Shown: positions 10,050 through 21,549, counted from the stretch's first letter. The stretch: DNA of 64,000 nt from Siphlonurus alternatus (GCA_949825025.1 OX463786.1:9287094-9351093); one strand, 5' to 3'. Numbers and translations: made by a program. Notes: a model not told the origin generated them from the sequence alone.

Positions 10050-10299
10050 ATCGGTCCTCGACCGGAATAATGAGTTATCTGCCTACCATGATCATATATG
10101 CAACAAAAAGCCCTTTATACTATATAAGGTGATTGCAATAATTATGACTATATACAGGTAAAATCAATTAATATTTAAAACTCTATATAATATACCTCAC
10201 TGTTCTTCATGTCATGTGTAATAAATAAATACAATTCTGTTGTGTTGTGTTGTAGCTTTCTGTTGTATTGATTTACAGATCATATATTTCGTCTATTTT
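10050..10299. mobile_element. Partial family R copy and spacer
   Basis: The segment 10053-10100 (CGGTCC..CGGAATAATGAGTTATCTGCCTACCATGATC) repeats the left end of the fold-back at 10300. The rest (10106-10299) is AT-rich spacer. The layout suggests a partial duplication or a second copy broken by insertion. Confidence 0.5.
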
Positions 10300-10486
10300 T
10301 CGGAATAATGATCTATCTGCCTACCATGATCTCGATGCAATAATGAGCGATCTTCTTAATCAGATGGGTGCAATTTTGAGCTTTATTTTATATCGATTTA
10401 CAGCTCATATTTGTGCTCACCTGAAATAGCAGATAGCTCATTATTGAAATTAAATCATGGTAAGCAGATAGCTCATTATTCCAGAC
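10300..10486. mobile_element. Family R fold-back element, copy 1
   Basis: CGGAATAATGATCTATCTGC at the left is mirrored by GCAGATAGCTCATTATTCCAG at the right. Internal phrases (GCTCATTATT, ATTTCAGGTGAGC) recur in inverted order around a TATCGATTTACAGCT centre. The same structure occurs at 53501-53704, which sets the limits. No coding capacity; class unknown. Confidence 0.7.
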
Positions 10487-11799
10487 AAGTGACGATTTTA
10501 TTTTGTCAATATATCTATACCTTCGTATTCAACATGATCGTTTCATCGATCCATATACACGCTCCTCTAACAAGCATCTGTCTTCTTTATGTCCGTTGGT
10601 TTTGCCCGGTTTGTCTGACAAGATCGTTAGTAGAGTAACTAAGAGTAATTTAACGTTGGTGGTGGAACTTTTACGGTGAAAAATGAGACATGTGGAAACA
10701 AGTTTGACGACAATCAACCAGTTTGTTATTTTTTTAAACTAAAGAGTTCTTCTATCAACCATAATTGGATACACTTAATTAAACTTTTGAAGTCCGAATT
10801 TCTGTGTATCTTTCGTGGGTTCATCTAAGATCAGATAGGCCTAGAAAAATTTATCTCAGCTACAGTAATACTATGGAAAATTTTAAATGTAGAACAATTT
10901 ATTGCTTATTTGGATTTGATACCTCGACTTACGTATTCTTAATTTTTTCACATTTTTCTATTCAAAGTAAATTAAAATACGATCTAACATCTTAGTCAAG
11001 TGATTTTTTTTTCCTAATTTTGCATGTTGAATATTAACGTCATATCGATTTTTAGTACGATTTTAAGAATGTTAAAATTTACATTACAAAAAAAATATAT
11101 GTATATTTAATAAAATTGTTAATTCACAACTCCATATAGCAATATTGAGTTTTTCTATATCCAAAAATACAATAAAAAATTTAATTTGTTGTTATTTCAT
11201 TATTTCTTTATTATTGTGTGTTTACAGGGATTCGCTATTACATAACCTTCGGGAAGTGAATTGTTCTTATTGGACTATTTGTCAATTTCCTGCCTCTGAC
11301 TTGTTATTTCTGTACTCATGAGGGAAATATAATAAAATAAAAAAATAATAAATAAATAAAAATGCCGGTTGTAAATTATACAAAGGATTTCAAATATAAA
11401 TTTCATTTTTTGCATCACTATTTGCAAAACTATTTCAATCACTAGATCCAATAATAATTAATCACTAAAGATGTAATTATCAGATAAACGTTTAATCAAT
11501 TTAATAATTATTATTTCAAAGTAAATTTGATTTGATTCTGCTTGCAAAGTTTAATTAGACATAAATTGGGAATTAACTAAAATAACACTTTCTAGCAAAC
11601 TTTCTATAATTACTTAGAAGATGCTTAAATTTAATTGCATCTATTGAAAATTATAATTAAGAATTCATCTATATAGTAGTAATTTCTATGGATATGTCTA
11701 AACTTTGAGGAAATTTTATGTAAGATAATTTTATAGTAAATAGGTTAAATTAATTTGTATGGAACAGGCATGGAATATATTTAATTTTTTAAAAGTACA

Positions 11800-11831
<32 letters not shown>

Positions 11832-11883
11832 CACTGTTAAATTTTGATTCCCGTAACATTTATGTTGTTCAATGGATACTAAT
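10487..11883. other. AT-rich DNA, mostly unassigned
   Basis: No convincing exon. Overlapping short frames at 10411-10638 (+) and 10529-10717 (-) carry no motif I recognise. A T-tract of about 28 lies at 11804-11831, possibly the tail of an old minus-strand retroposon. Confidence 0.4.
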
Positions 11884-12202
11884 GGAGTACCGAATTTAAA
11901 ATATTGTATTGTAAAAAATTGATACTGGATGGAAAGTTGTCACTCCATTTTTAGACCCCATATAGTATTGGTATAAAGTTTTGCTGAGGTCGGGTTTGAA
12001 CTCACGCCCCTTTTAGGTCCTATCCATTTATTAAAATAGGCGTCTAAAGGCATCAATTTCTCTGTACATTCAATAATTTTATAAAATTAGTTCCCAGACT
12101 TAAAAAAAACTCTGAAAAATCAAAGTAGTAAAACTTGGCAGTTTTTGCACCCTCTATTATATAGCAGATTCTGCAAAACTTTTTTTGAGGTTGATGAACT
12201 CC
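11884..12202. mobile_element. Diverged family A element (A-like, with B-box-like core)
   Basis: It starts GGAGTACCGAATTT and ends GTTGATGAACTCC. The right half (TTCAATAATTTTATAAAATTAGTTCCCAGACT .. GCACCCTCTAT) is clearly family A. The left half contains GAGGTCGGGTTTGAACTCACG (about 11987), which is shared with the element at 57333 and not with copies 1 to 4. It is a subfamily with a different core. Confidence 0.6.
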
Positions 12203-12476
12203 ATTGATCTTAAAAATTTAATATTGATACAAAAATAAAATACAATCAATTAAAATAACAAATAAATAGAAATAATGAATAAAAATTAAAGTAAAATACA
12301 TTTATTAAATAACTTTACAATTTTTTTTTACAAACAATTGCAACTCATTAATTACATTATATTATGATACAAACATTTTATTACACTTAATTGCGACATT
12401 TAATTCATTAGCTTATTACACCCGTACATATTATTATTATAAACATTAGCTATTATTTACGCAATAAAATAACAAT

Positions 12477-12629
12477 TTATTGGGTGCAATTCACGAAGCA
12501 GTTAGCCAGGTTTCTAACCACGTTTAGCTTAACCACGTTTAACTAGGTGGTTCAACACGTAAAACAGGTATAGTTAAACGTGGCTATAGAACCCTGACTA
12601 TTAACTGCTTCGGGATTTGCGCCCATTAT
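12477..12629. mobile_element. Family C palindromic MITE, copy 1
   Basis: TGGGTGCAATTCACGAAGCA at 12481 inverts to the right end GCGCCCA at 12625, and the arms contain AACCACGTTTA blocks in both directions. TTAT flanks both ends (12477-12480, 12626-12629). The terminal phrase ATTCACGAAGCA resembles the family B end ATTCACAAAGCA, which suggests the two families are related. Confidence 0.82.
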
Positions 12630-12653
12630 TCTAATATTTCCAAATTTTTTTAC

Positions 12654-12655
<2 letters not shown>

Positions 12656-12692
<37 letters not shown>
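12656..12692. repeat. (TA)n microsatellite
   Basis: A simple alternating TA tract of about 35 bp directly after family C copy 1. Confidence 0.9.
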
Positions 12693-12695
<3 letters not shown>

Positions 12696-12814
12696 AAATT
12701 TTTCAAATCGAGTTTAATTTTTTTTTCAACAAATCCTAAAAACGTTTAATTACAGGTGGATTTATATGTATTACGCGTACATATTTTTACTACAAAAAAA
12801 ACATCTTATTTCAT

Positions 12815-12925
12815 CCTCGCTCATAATGAGGAACTGAAGGTAATATTTTTATCATTTCATGCTCAATAAGAGGAAAGAAGACGTAATCTCGTCTTTTTCT
12901 TCGGGAATGTTGCAAATTAGGAGGA
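12815..12925. repeat. Dispersed repeat X, copy 1
   Basis: Contains GAAAGAAGACGTAATCTCGTC, then CTTCGGGAATGTTGCAAATTAGGAGGAAA. Diverged relatives occur at 21826-21900 and 36475-36540 (all have AAGAAG..GTAAT or GTACT, then CAAA(A)T..GAGGAA). The type is unknown; it may be a decayed MITE arm. Confidence 0.45.
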
Positions 12926-12996
12926 AAAAATACTTCAAATGTTTAATATTTATTTTTATATTTATTTACTAACAATATTTATATTTATTAATAATA

Positions 12997-13274
12997 AGAT
13001 ATTAGAATGTGAAAATTTTAGTGGCTTAATCGAAAGAAGGGGTAAAAATATGGTACTGTGAATTTGTTCAGATTTTTCTGAGACCGGGAATTCCTTTTAA
13101 AAAATGATTGAAAGTCTATTTTATGACGTCATGGGCGGCACTGCCCTGTCCTTTTTCTTAAGGAGATAGTTTTTTTTAAATAGTTCCCGGTCTCATAAAA
13201 ATGTGTAAAAATTCTCAGTACCATATTTTTACTCCTTTCGATTCAGTCACTAAAATTTTCACATTCTAATATCT
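12997..13274. mobile_element. Palindromic element with family A core (A-prime)
   Basis: The outer arms AGATATTAGAATGTGAAAAT and complement (13255-13274) are unique to this copy. The core GAGACCGGGAATTCC .. GACGTCATGG .. TTCCCGGTCTC is related to family A. The arms pair over about 110 bp. It may be a separate family sharing the A core, or an A element that has recruited new ends. Confidence 0.68.
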
Positions 13275-13383
13275 CACTGTAAATTATGTATGTATCTTGG
13301 TATTTAAGTATTTATGTATGTTCTTATGTTTCATAGTTATAGAAAAAATATAATTATATTGACATGATTAATGTTTATCTATG

Positions 13384-13465
13384 TACACTTCATTCGAATA
13401 AAAATGTCCGATTCGGCAATGTTAAAGTATAGCCGGATTGGACATTTTTATACGAATGAAGTGTA
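13384..13465. mobile_element. 78-bp TA-flanked hairpin MITE
   Basis: CACTTCATTCGAATAAAAAT at 13386 folds onto its complement ending at 13463, with a loop of about 12 nt. TA is duplicated on both sides (13384-13385, 13464-13465), as for Tc1/mariner elements. It is one of the smallest elements in the window. Confidence 0.75.
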
Positions 13466-13480
13466 GAATCAAATGTTCCA

Positions 13481-13710
13481 ATAAAATAAAATGAAATGAA
13501 ATGAAATGAAATGAAATGAAATGAAATGAAATGAAATGAAATGAAATGAAATGAAATGAAATGAAATGAAATGAAATGAAATGAAATGAAATGAAATGAA
13601 ATGAAATGAAATGAAATGAAATGAAATGAAATGAAATGAAATGAAATGAAACAAATAAAATGAAATAAAATGAAATAAAATAAAATAAAAAAATAAAATA
13701 TAATATAATA
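13481..13710. repeat. (AAATG)n pentanucleotide array
   Basis: A nearly pure AAATG tract runs from about 13486 to 13650, then decays into AAATA-type repeats to about 13710. It produces a spurious long open frame on the minus strand with an HFISF periodicity. Confidence 0.95.
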
Positions 13711-14764
13711 TAAACTTTATTTCAACTCGAGTACGGTCGTAAATGAAAACAAACCCTGTTAAAACATATTCCAAGTTCACGAAATACAAACTTCCCTATA
13801 CAACACATTTTACTAAAGGAAATTAAAATATTAAGTGTTTATATTCTACATGTTAAAATATTTTATTACTCAGTTGAAAACTATTCAGACAACTTCAAAC
13901 TTTATTATGTTATTTTGAGAATATTACTTGAAGCTACTTTCAAGCATTCCTTTTGATATGGTTTATATTTTAATGATAAATAAGTTAATTAAGAACCTTC
14001 TTGAAAATTTTAGTATAGTCCTTTTGGAACTTATGGTAAATTCACTTAATTATACCTTACAAGTAAGATTGTAGTAGGATTAATTTTACATTATATAAAC
14101 TTTTGTCACATGATTTTCAAGTTTTAAACCCAAAGTATTCTCTTACATTTTTAAAACATCTTTGTACAACAATATTAACATTTAACATTGATTGTGAAAA
14201 ATGTATATACAATTCAATAATACTTCATTTTTAATTGATTATTAGCTCATTTATATTTTTACTACACTTTTATAAGTGTAATTTGCTTTTACCCCATCTA
14301 AATATTTCTGTAATTTGAAACAAACTGTATATTCTAATAAAAAAGAATTATAGAGCTATAGTAATTTTATAATAAAACCACTAAAACAGGAAACAGAAAA
14401 AGAAAGCATTATCTATAATATATATAATAATGTTGATTTTGTGTCATACGGTTAAAACAGAGAAAAGATAAATCTTTATCTTTTCTCTGGTTAAAATATG
14501 CAGTCGGATATATAGATTTGCGCTTTGCGTTCTTACATTTATTAAAAAATGTTTAGTTATTTTAAATTTTCCTTTAATTTATCTCGATATATAATATATA
14601 TATATTTTTTATTTTTTAGATCGAGTGTGAATTTTCATGTCCGTAGCGTATATGAATTTAATGGCTGAAAAATAGGGGTTCATTATAAGAAACTAGTTTT
14701 TTTATTAGTCTGATGTCAATTTTAGAAACTATCATCAGCATTTTTTTTTCTTCAGCGATTGTTG
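13711..14764. other. AT-rich stretch, nothing recognised
   Basis: No exon or bounded repeat was identified. A short hairpin (AGAGAAAAGATAAATCTTTATCTTTTCTCT, described by its halves at 14460-14473 and 14475-14489) is the only local structure. Confidence 0.4.
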
Positions 14765-15125
14765 TACAGTTATGGTAAAAAAGAAAGGAACACTTGGCAT
14801 GAATGTCATTAACAGTATAATGTTATATACTCTGCGAAGATCAATGAAAACACTGTCGTAATTTTACGTCTAAATTAGGGGCCCTATTCTAGCCCTCCCT
14901 TCCACTAGGGTACGTATGATTGACTTCGTTTTCATTAATAATGTAAAAGACACATTGTAGGGGGTTGAATTATTGTATTTTGGGACCCAACTCTCCTCCG
15001 AGTCAGACTCTCAGAATGTAAATAATAAAATACGATGTTGCCACATGTACTCAGAATAACGTGTGAATCGTAAAATTTCTGGTCAAACATGCAGAGTTTC
15101 CCAGATTTTTTTGAGTATAACTGTA
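14765..15125. mobile_element. Family U Tc1/mariner-like element, copy 2
   Basis: TA|CAGTTATGGTAAAAAAG at 14765 is mirrored by GAGTATAACTG|TA ending at 15125. Inside are inverted blocks GATG/CATC and CGTAAAATT/AATTTTACG. The centre (14877-15005) carries GGGGCCCTATTC and a GGGTCCCAA/GGGGGTTGAA fold-back resembling nested family H of copy 1. No transposase. Confidence 0.72.
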
Positions 15126-16404
15126 CAATGCATATAAATTTTTTTATATTTTTTGGAAAAAAATAATCAAGACAGAAGCAAAGTAATATATTTTTAACGT
15201 CATTAAGTACACTGAATTTAATACTTTTACATTATTTTAAAATCCTTAATACGACTTCTCATTTAGTTAAATACCATTGAAATTTTTGTTTCAATTTGAA
15301 ATTTTATACGAAGTTAATAGTATACTATTCTTCATATTGAATGATTTCCTAAACAATTACAGATTATGACTTATAATTGTCATCATTTATTAAATTATTA
15401 TTAGTAACCCTAATTATGGAAACAACAAGCCTTTTGAAGCAGGAAAATGGTATAAAAATTACGACAAAAAATCAGTGAGGAAAAATTAAACTGTGGCTTT
15501 GGGGCATGACTTTATAAGATTGAGAATACTCTGAAAATACCACTCCCAACTTCTTTCAATTTTGCTTGCGACAGGTCACAAATGAATGATGCTAGGGTTA
15601 AGAAGATAATTTAAACTTTGTAGATATACTGTGATACTGATTTATATTTTTTTAATTAATCATATTACACTTTTCTAGGCATGTATTTGACCATAAAAAC
15701 ACAGTGAATAAAAAATGTTATTCCTAACCCTTTTCAATTTCTTTTTAAAAATTATATATGACATTTGTATTAATAAAAATAGAACAAAATTTAAAATTGT
15801 TAAATTTTAATTCATTTTAAGAATTATTTCTAAAAAAAGAAAATATCCCTTACAATAAACCTTATTGTGTAATGCCATAAAATCTAATCTTATCTTGCAC
15901 TGGATGAAATATATTAAATATTATTTTGACTTTAATGTAAAAATTAAAATATATAAACAACTTTACTCTTTTTAAGACTTACAAATATCATAGAAATTTG
16001 TTAAATTTTGTAAAAATAAAATGAACTCCCAGGTTCGTTAAGCCACCTTAACAAGGTATTCAAATTCAGGACAAAAATATGAGATTTTTACTGAGCTCTT
16101 TTGTGAAACAATTTTAAATACTCAGCCATGTCTAGCAATATCAATATCTCGTAAATTTCATGGAGCTAATTTGTTTACAAAATTAGGCTCACTGGTGCCA
16201 AAAATATCTACATATAAACAGCTCGGGTCGTCATTTATACTACCAGTGTTCTCTCTTTTCACTATGTTAATGAGGTCTATGGAAACAAGTTTGATTTAAA
16301 TTTACGGTGGCTTAGAAGTGATTACTATTTTGAAAATTGCATCTCTTTGCCTTCTGAAGCTTCAGTTCCAAAAAAAATTAAAAAATCCATTAAGTAGTTT
16401 TCTT
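15126..16404. other. Unassigned AT-rich DNA
   Basis: No exon is supported. The phrase GTTAAGCCACCTTAA near 16036 and TTACGGTGGCTTAGAA near 16303 form weak inverted ends about 280 bp apart and may bound a decayed element. Confidence 0.35.
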
Positions 16405-16562
16405 GGGGCACGATTTACGAAGCAGTTAGCCAGGTTTCTAACCACGTTTAGCTTATAACCACGTTTAACTATACCTATTTTACGTGTTAAACCACCTTAG
16501 TTAAACGTGGTTAAGCTAAATGTGGTTAGAAACCTGGCTAACTGCTTCGTGAATCGCACCCT
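16405..16562. mobile_element. Family C palindromic MITE, copy 2
   Basis: GGGCACGATTTACGAAGCAG inverts to CTGCTTCGTGAATCGCACCC. The arms contain AACCACGTTTAGC and complement around a TACCTATTTTACGTG centre. It is full length and gives the uninterrupted sequence that is split by element D in copy 3. The flanks show no exact duplication. Confidence 0.85.
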
Positions 16563-16709
16563 TTATGCATAAATATGTTTGGTATGCTGTGTTTTGTTCA
16601 ATAAATATTTATATTATTATATCATAATTATTAAATGACATATATAATTATGTATTATGAACCTCGGGAAAACAAACTTTATCCATACTGTTTGTATTTT
16701 CATACAGTC

Positions 16710-16796
16710 TACTATCAGAATCAAAAATGTGTACCCCTCTGATGCTTATGGAACTTGTATGCTATTCAGGGGTACAACTTTTTGAACCTGATAGTA
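16710..16796. mobile_element. Family O short TIR MITE, copy 1
   Basis: CTATCAGAATCAAAAATGTG at 16712 inverts to the right end AACCTGATAG at 16794, and GTACCCCT pairs with AGGGGTAC. TA flanks both ends (16710-16711, 16795-16796). A second copy is at 49076. It is a Tc1/mariner-type MITE of 83 bp. Confidence 0.82.
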
Positions 16797-17551
16797 GTTA
16801 GCTTGTAGTGATACTATTTTGGTATGGCTAGACTGAGAGTTCTTCTTATCTCCACCCAAAACTTTAAATTTGTATCTCTCTCTCTCTCTTGGGTCTACTC
16901 AATCAAATTAAGCATTAATAATAATCGTGCTATGTTTTAGTTACATACATAATGCATAATGAGGATGATTTACGGACGAGTTATCCAGTTTTCTTACCAA
17001 CTTACGTGGTTAGTGCCATTATAATTCAATGATACTAAACGTGGTTAGTGAATAACCTGTACAAATTCCTTCAAAATATCTTTTATGTATTCGCATGTAT
17101 TGTCTAATGTATTTTTTGTGATTTGTCTTTTATAAAGATTAATAAAATAACTAATTTGATTGTAAATAAAAAAAATGATTATCTCAAAAGGTTAACAGTA
17201 TATATTATATGAGACTAGACGTACGAAAAAGTAGATAAATAAATAACAAAACAAAAAAGATACTGATGATTATAATATTTAAGGTTCATATATTCTCGTC
17301 ATTTTTAAGTAAAGTCAGGCGATGATATTCCCGTCTACTATTTTGAACCATACTTTACTTATAATATAAAATTTAATATTGCTTATCCGAGCGTGATATT
17401 GCATCAATTTTTGTTATATCAACATTATGCTTCTGCTACATAAGCTTCAACATATTTGTTCAGTTGCATACATTTTAGGAGAAGGGAGCATCAATCAACT
17501 CTCCGGACTTGGTATTCAATCATAGGAGAAACTAAACTTCCAATTTTTGTA
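16797..17551. other. AT-rich stretch, nothing recognised
   Basis: Contains a short CT tract (16873-16891) and no supported gene or bounded element. Confidence 0.45.
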
Positions 17552-17648
17552 TACAGTTTAGGTATACTGGAACACTTTACATGCAGAAATGTAATCACCT
17601 GGTTTATGTGGCAACACCTTCGGAGCACCTCCACCTTTTCAGAGTTAA

Positions 17649-17885
17649 AGGTGATTTTACATGAAGCGAAATGGCGAGTGAGGTTTGGTGGAGCGAGAAA
17701 AGGTGCATTTCCATGGAGCGGGGAAAGTGAGAAAATCGCGTGCCGCAGCCAATCAGAGGCTTGGAATTTCCTCGCTTTGCGGGGAGCGATTTTATTGTCA
17801 ACATGGCCGCCATACGAGATTGAAGCAAGTGCGCTTTTCTTAACTCGCCAAGCCTCGCTTGATATCGCTCCATAGAAAATCACCT
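17649..17885. mobile_element. Family K palindrome nested in U3
   Basis: AGGTGATTTTACATGAAGCG at 17649 inverts to CATAGAAAATCACCT at 17885. Internal blocks GCGAG/CTCGC and GGAGCG/CGCTCC also invert. It is GC-rich relative to the surroundings. Open frames of 89 to 139 codons here come from this GC-rich palindrome and are not genes. Confidence 0.7.
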
Positions 17886-18051
17886 AAAGACGCAGTTGCT
17901 TCAATATCATATGGCGGCCATGAAAAATTGTTTTCATTCAGCGATTAAATCCCACCGCGTTTTTCACACCAACATGGTTGCCATGATATTAAAGCAAGTT
18001 GGCCTTTCTCGCCAAACCCCTTTTGACATTTAGCTTCATAGAAAATCACCT
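17886..18051. repeat. Duplicated right half of K
   Basis: The order ATGGCGGCCATGA, AAGCAAGTTGGCC, CTCGCCAA, TTCATAGAAAATCACCT repeats the right half of K (17812-17885) with changes, directly downstream and in the same orientation. It is a local tandem duplication or a second truncated insertion. Confidence 0.6.
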
Positions 18052-18163
18052 AGCTTTACATGGCCATAATAATAAGCAGCGTTACCAGTATTGTGAGAAC
18101 TGTTGGTGCTTATTTCAACACACCAGCGTGCGAATTGTCCAAGTGTTATTGGCCATACCTGTA

Positions 18164-19029
18164 TAATATAAGTTAAATCCTGCCCACTTTTCAATTAAAC
18201 GCACGGTACAACTCCCTTTTTTGCTGATAATGATTTATTTTAGTTGCCACGGTCGTTTCGCGGCAACGGCAAGGTTACCAGGATGTTTTAATATTTTATG
18301 AGTTTCCAGTTCAAAATTTTCAGCATCTATTGTTTTATATTTCAGCGAGTTATGCCAAATGAAAGTATTAATATTTTCATAGTATGCACTTCAAGAAGTA
18401 TCGGATCTGTATTTATAAAAAATAAAATAATAACTATAATAAATAAGTGTCAATAAAACAAATTAATAAATTTTTCTCAAACAAAAAATTTTTATAACAA
18501 AATAAAAATAATTCAATTTAAAAAAAAATTATTTTAGGACAAAATTTTTAAAGAAGTATTATTTCAAAATAAACGCATTATTTTAAACAATGTTCCAAGT
18601 AAATAATAAAAATTCATTCAGTATAATATATTATTATATATGTTGGCATATTTATTTTTGATCTAAAAATAATACAAACATATTTGAAGAACAAATTTAA
18701 ATTTGTTTAAATAATAATAATTAATTATTTAAATTTGGAGGTTCCATTCTTAATCAAGATTTAATTTTCCTTATAAATGTAGTCTTATAACCTAGAGACA
18801 TATATTATGTAATAAATTTAGACAATTTTGTTATTAATTTCTTACAATTATATTTACAAAAATCGTTAAATTATTATTTTAATATATCATGCTAATACAT
18901 TTTTATGAAACAAAATCACATTTAAACATACAATTTTACATTTATTTTTATCACACCAACATTGTTTTTTTTTTTTTTTTTTATATTTTTACATTAAAGA
19001 GCAATCCTATGTACAAACAACACTACATG
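18164..19029. other. AT-rich stretch, nothing recognised
   Basis: Low-complexity AT-rich DNA with a T-tract at 18964-18982. No gene was found. Confidence 0.5.
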
Positions 19030-19204
19030 TAGTGGCGAGATCATCAGATGTAAGTCTTTTGGCAATTCGCAGCGTGGTGGAGAGAGCAAGAGGAGTAGAA
19101 ACGCCCAGAGGAAAAGCGCTGAAACATAAAATAACAATTGTTTACTATCTTTACACTGAAAAGGAAGTTATTAGGGACTTTTTGCGAAAAGTGAGAGGTG
19201 TGGC
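19030..19204 (+). other. GC-richer open segment before a SINE
   Basis: A plus-strand frame (19032-19217) runs through a GC-richer segment, beginning MARSSDVSLLAIRSVVERA. No family is recognised. Because it abuts the SINE head it may be older transposon sequence. It has no clear splice acceptor upstream. Confidence 0.25.
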
Positions 19205-19510
19205 ACAGTGCGTTTGACTGGGTCTCGTCAGATCACTGAAGTCAAGCAATGTGGAGTGAGGTTAGTGGTTGGATGGGTGACCATTTTCAACAAGAATAAC
19301 GTTTCCAGAAGTAAATTATTGCGCATATCTCCTAGTATTGGAACATTGCACCTAAGGCCCATTGGCAAAAGCTTTATCGTCTATCTTGGCTGAAGTTTCC
19401 ACGTTTCCCTCATTCACAGCTGAATGCCGGGATGAATTAAAAAGCTTTGGCCATCCCCATTTTGAAAGATCCCATGAAACGCTTAAGTTGAGTTTCAGAA
19501 GTTTCGAGGT
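19205..19510 (+). mobile_element. 5S rRNA-headed SINE, copy 1
   Basis: The head GGTCTCGTCAGATCACTGAAG then GTCAAGCAAT..GGTTAGTGGTTGGATGGGTGACC follows the 3' two thirds of 5S rRNA, including its internal pol III control region (19221-19282). The tail has GAAGTTTCCACGTTTCCCTCA, TTTGGCCATCCCC and CCCATGAAACGCTTAAG. A true 5S gene would end within 120 bp and not carry this tail. It belongs to the SINE3-type class. Confidence 0.85.
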
Positions 19511-19791
19511 TTCAATGTAAGTAAATAATTAATAATAGCAAAATTAGTATTTGATAAAAAAAATGGGGAAATTGTTGATTTGAGTTATTTTTCAGTACTT
19601 GTGTATTCAAGTGACCTTGAGAGGTAAGCCTGGATTACACGGTTCGACGTCCTGTGTTATTTTGCATTTGGATAGAGGATCTTGAGTTTAATTAAATTAA
19701 CAAATTTTTAACACTATTTTAAGCCCTCATAATCGAAAGGAAAGATGCTGTAAAATCATATAATCACGCAATCAATGTTACTGCTTGCTTG
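19511..19791. other. Unassigned AT-rich DNA
   Basis: No bounded feature is seen between the SINE and the first TTAA element. Confidence 0.45.
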
Positions 19792-20145
19792 TTAAAGGTA
19801 TACAGGCCTCAAATTAAAAATTAGACAGTCACAGAGAGTTGCTTGAGTTGACAATCAACATTTTTATAATTTTTTCCATGCGCGATGCAGCTGCATGAGC
19901 GGAGGCTGCAAAGTAAGGATGCAGGTCCTTGATGACGTCAGAATGACGTCAAAAAACATGGCGGCGTATGTATGGTTGTGCGTTGTGACATCATTTTGAC
20001 GTCATCAAGGACCTGCATCCTTACTTTGCAGCCTCCGCTCATGCAGCTGCATCGCGCACGGAATAAATTATAAAAATGTTGATTGTCATCTCAAGCAACT
20101 CCCTGTGACTGCCTAATTTTTAATTTGAGGCCTGTATACCTTTAA
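19792..20145. mobile_element. Family G TTAA-flanked palindrome
   Basis: AGGTATACAGGCCTCAAATT at 19796 inverts to the right end at 20141 (GGCCTGTATACCT). TTAA flanks both ends (19792-19795, 20142-20145). The inner arms contain GCAGCTGCATGAGCGGAGGC and GGATGCAGGTCCTTGATGAC with complements, so almost the whole 346 bp folds back. Several TGACGTCA-like sites lie near the centre. TTAA targets are known for piggyBac and Kolobok elements. Confidence 0.85.
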
Positions 20146-20514
20146 GGGTAAGATAACACGGATCAGCTGATCGGCGTAGTCCCATTTGATTAACATACTG
20201 TATATACCTTGGCAACCTCATAAAAATTCTGATTTTTTTTTAAGAGACCAAAAAGCTACAAAAAAATTTAAAAGCAATTGGCCGAGCCGATTTTTTTAAA
20301 TTAAGTTTTTAGTATATAGGGCTTTCCCATCATGGAGAGCAAAAATAAATAATAATTTAAAAAAATCGACTTTTAAATTTTTTTTCTGCAACTTCTTGGT
20401 GCTAAGGACTGTCTCTAAAAAAAATCAGAATTTTTATGAGGTTGCATGCTAAGGTTTACATGTTAATCAAATGGGACTACGTCGATCAGGTGTTCCTTGT
20501 TATCTTACCCTTAA
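20142..20514. mobile_element. Family F TTAA-flanked palindrome
   Basis: GGGTAAGATAACACGGATCA at 20146 inverts to GTTATCTTACCC ending at 20510. Its left TTAA is the right TTAA of G, and its right TTAA is at 20511-20514. Arms contain GTAGTCCCATTTGATTAACA and complement. The end GGGTAAGATAAC is closely similar to family E (GGGTAAGGTAAC), so E and F probably use one transposase. Confidence 0.85.
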
Positions 20515-21549
20515 CAAGTAAATATTTGTATGACTCATGTTTTGTAGAACGATTTTAACGGTGTGAGAGTTAAAAGATCTAAAAAAATTAACAATACATA
20601 TTATCAAGGTTGACTTTATACGTTTATACAGGTTTAGCCACGTGAGTATTTCGTGCGTCATTTTTCCACTATTTCCAGGACCCATTGAACCATGAAATTT
20701 CAAAAATAGCATTGCATCATGGGCGCATTCAAAGTTTCGCGGCACGATGGGTCTTGAAATACTTGAATCTGATTGGCTAAGCCCGTTAACATTGGTCCAA
20801 TCGGTGGCTTAACCTGGTATGAAGCCAACCTTGCATTTTATAACCTAGACCTGTATCCAAATATGTAAAATAAAAAAAAATTATTCAGGTTGTCCATTGA
20901 AGTATATTTTTTTCTCAGTGTACTAAAGTAAAAGCTTCTTGCATGTCAAAACATTAGAAATTACTAAAACTGCTCTGTAAACAAAGGTTTATCTAGATAA
21001 AAAAAAAAATGTAAAGTGCATTTATATAAATCTAAATGCACTTTGTTACTTAACACTTTGTTGCATAAATATTAATGCTTATGTTGAAAAAACATTCTTA
21101 GTCAACATCAGCTGTTTTATAATTAAAAATAGCACTGCTGAATGAAATAGAGGGAACAAAAGTTATAAAAAAAAACTATTAAAAAATCTAAGGGCAAAAT
21201 AATAGGTTACCAGCAATAAACTAAAACTTATGATTGCTTTACTTTTCCATAAATATGAATATTTGCAACGTTCTAATAAATCTAATAATAATACATGAGC
21301 TTACTACACAAATTATAAATCAATATCAATTTAAAGGGAGTTTTCACTGTTTAGATTAATATCACTCCGTATATGATTTAAAATTAAATATTCATTTGAA
21401 TAGTCTAGCAAAAATCTTTGCTATTAATATTTTTTTCGAGGTAAAAATTATTGAGATTATAAAAAAACATTAATATTTATAATATATTGACTTCATTATA
21501 CAATTACGAAAGTATCTAATACATTAATAGCCGCTAAATTGAATAAATG
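20515..21549. other. AT-rich DNA, nothing recognised
   Basis: A minus-strand frame at 20500-20745 starts inside F and has no family match. The segment 20640-20830 is slightly GC-richer (GGACCCATTGAACC, CGCGGCACGATGGG) but I cannot assign it. Confidence 0.4.

Larger units (their letters stand above)
17552..18163. mobile_element. Family U Tc1/mariner-like element, copy 3
   Basis: TA|CAGTTTAGGTATACTGGAAC at 17552 is mirrored by CCATACCTG|TA ending at 18163. The right subterminal part (CAGCGTTACCAGTATTG ... ACACCAGCGTGCGAATTG) matches copy 1. The middle is filled by palindrome K and a duplicated K half, making this copy about 610 bp. Confidence 0.72.

Noticed and set aside
13469..13789. 106-codon minus-strand ORF with repeated HFISF
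   Set aside because: It is the translation of an AAATG pentanucleotide array; all periodicity comes from the repeat.
17456..17883. Overlapping 89- to 139-codon ORFs on both strands
   Set aside because: They cover the U3/K elements, where GC-rich palindromes remove stop codons on both strands.
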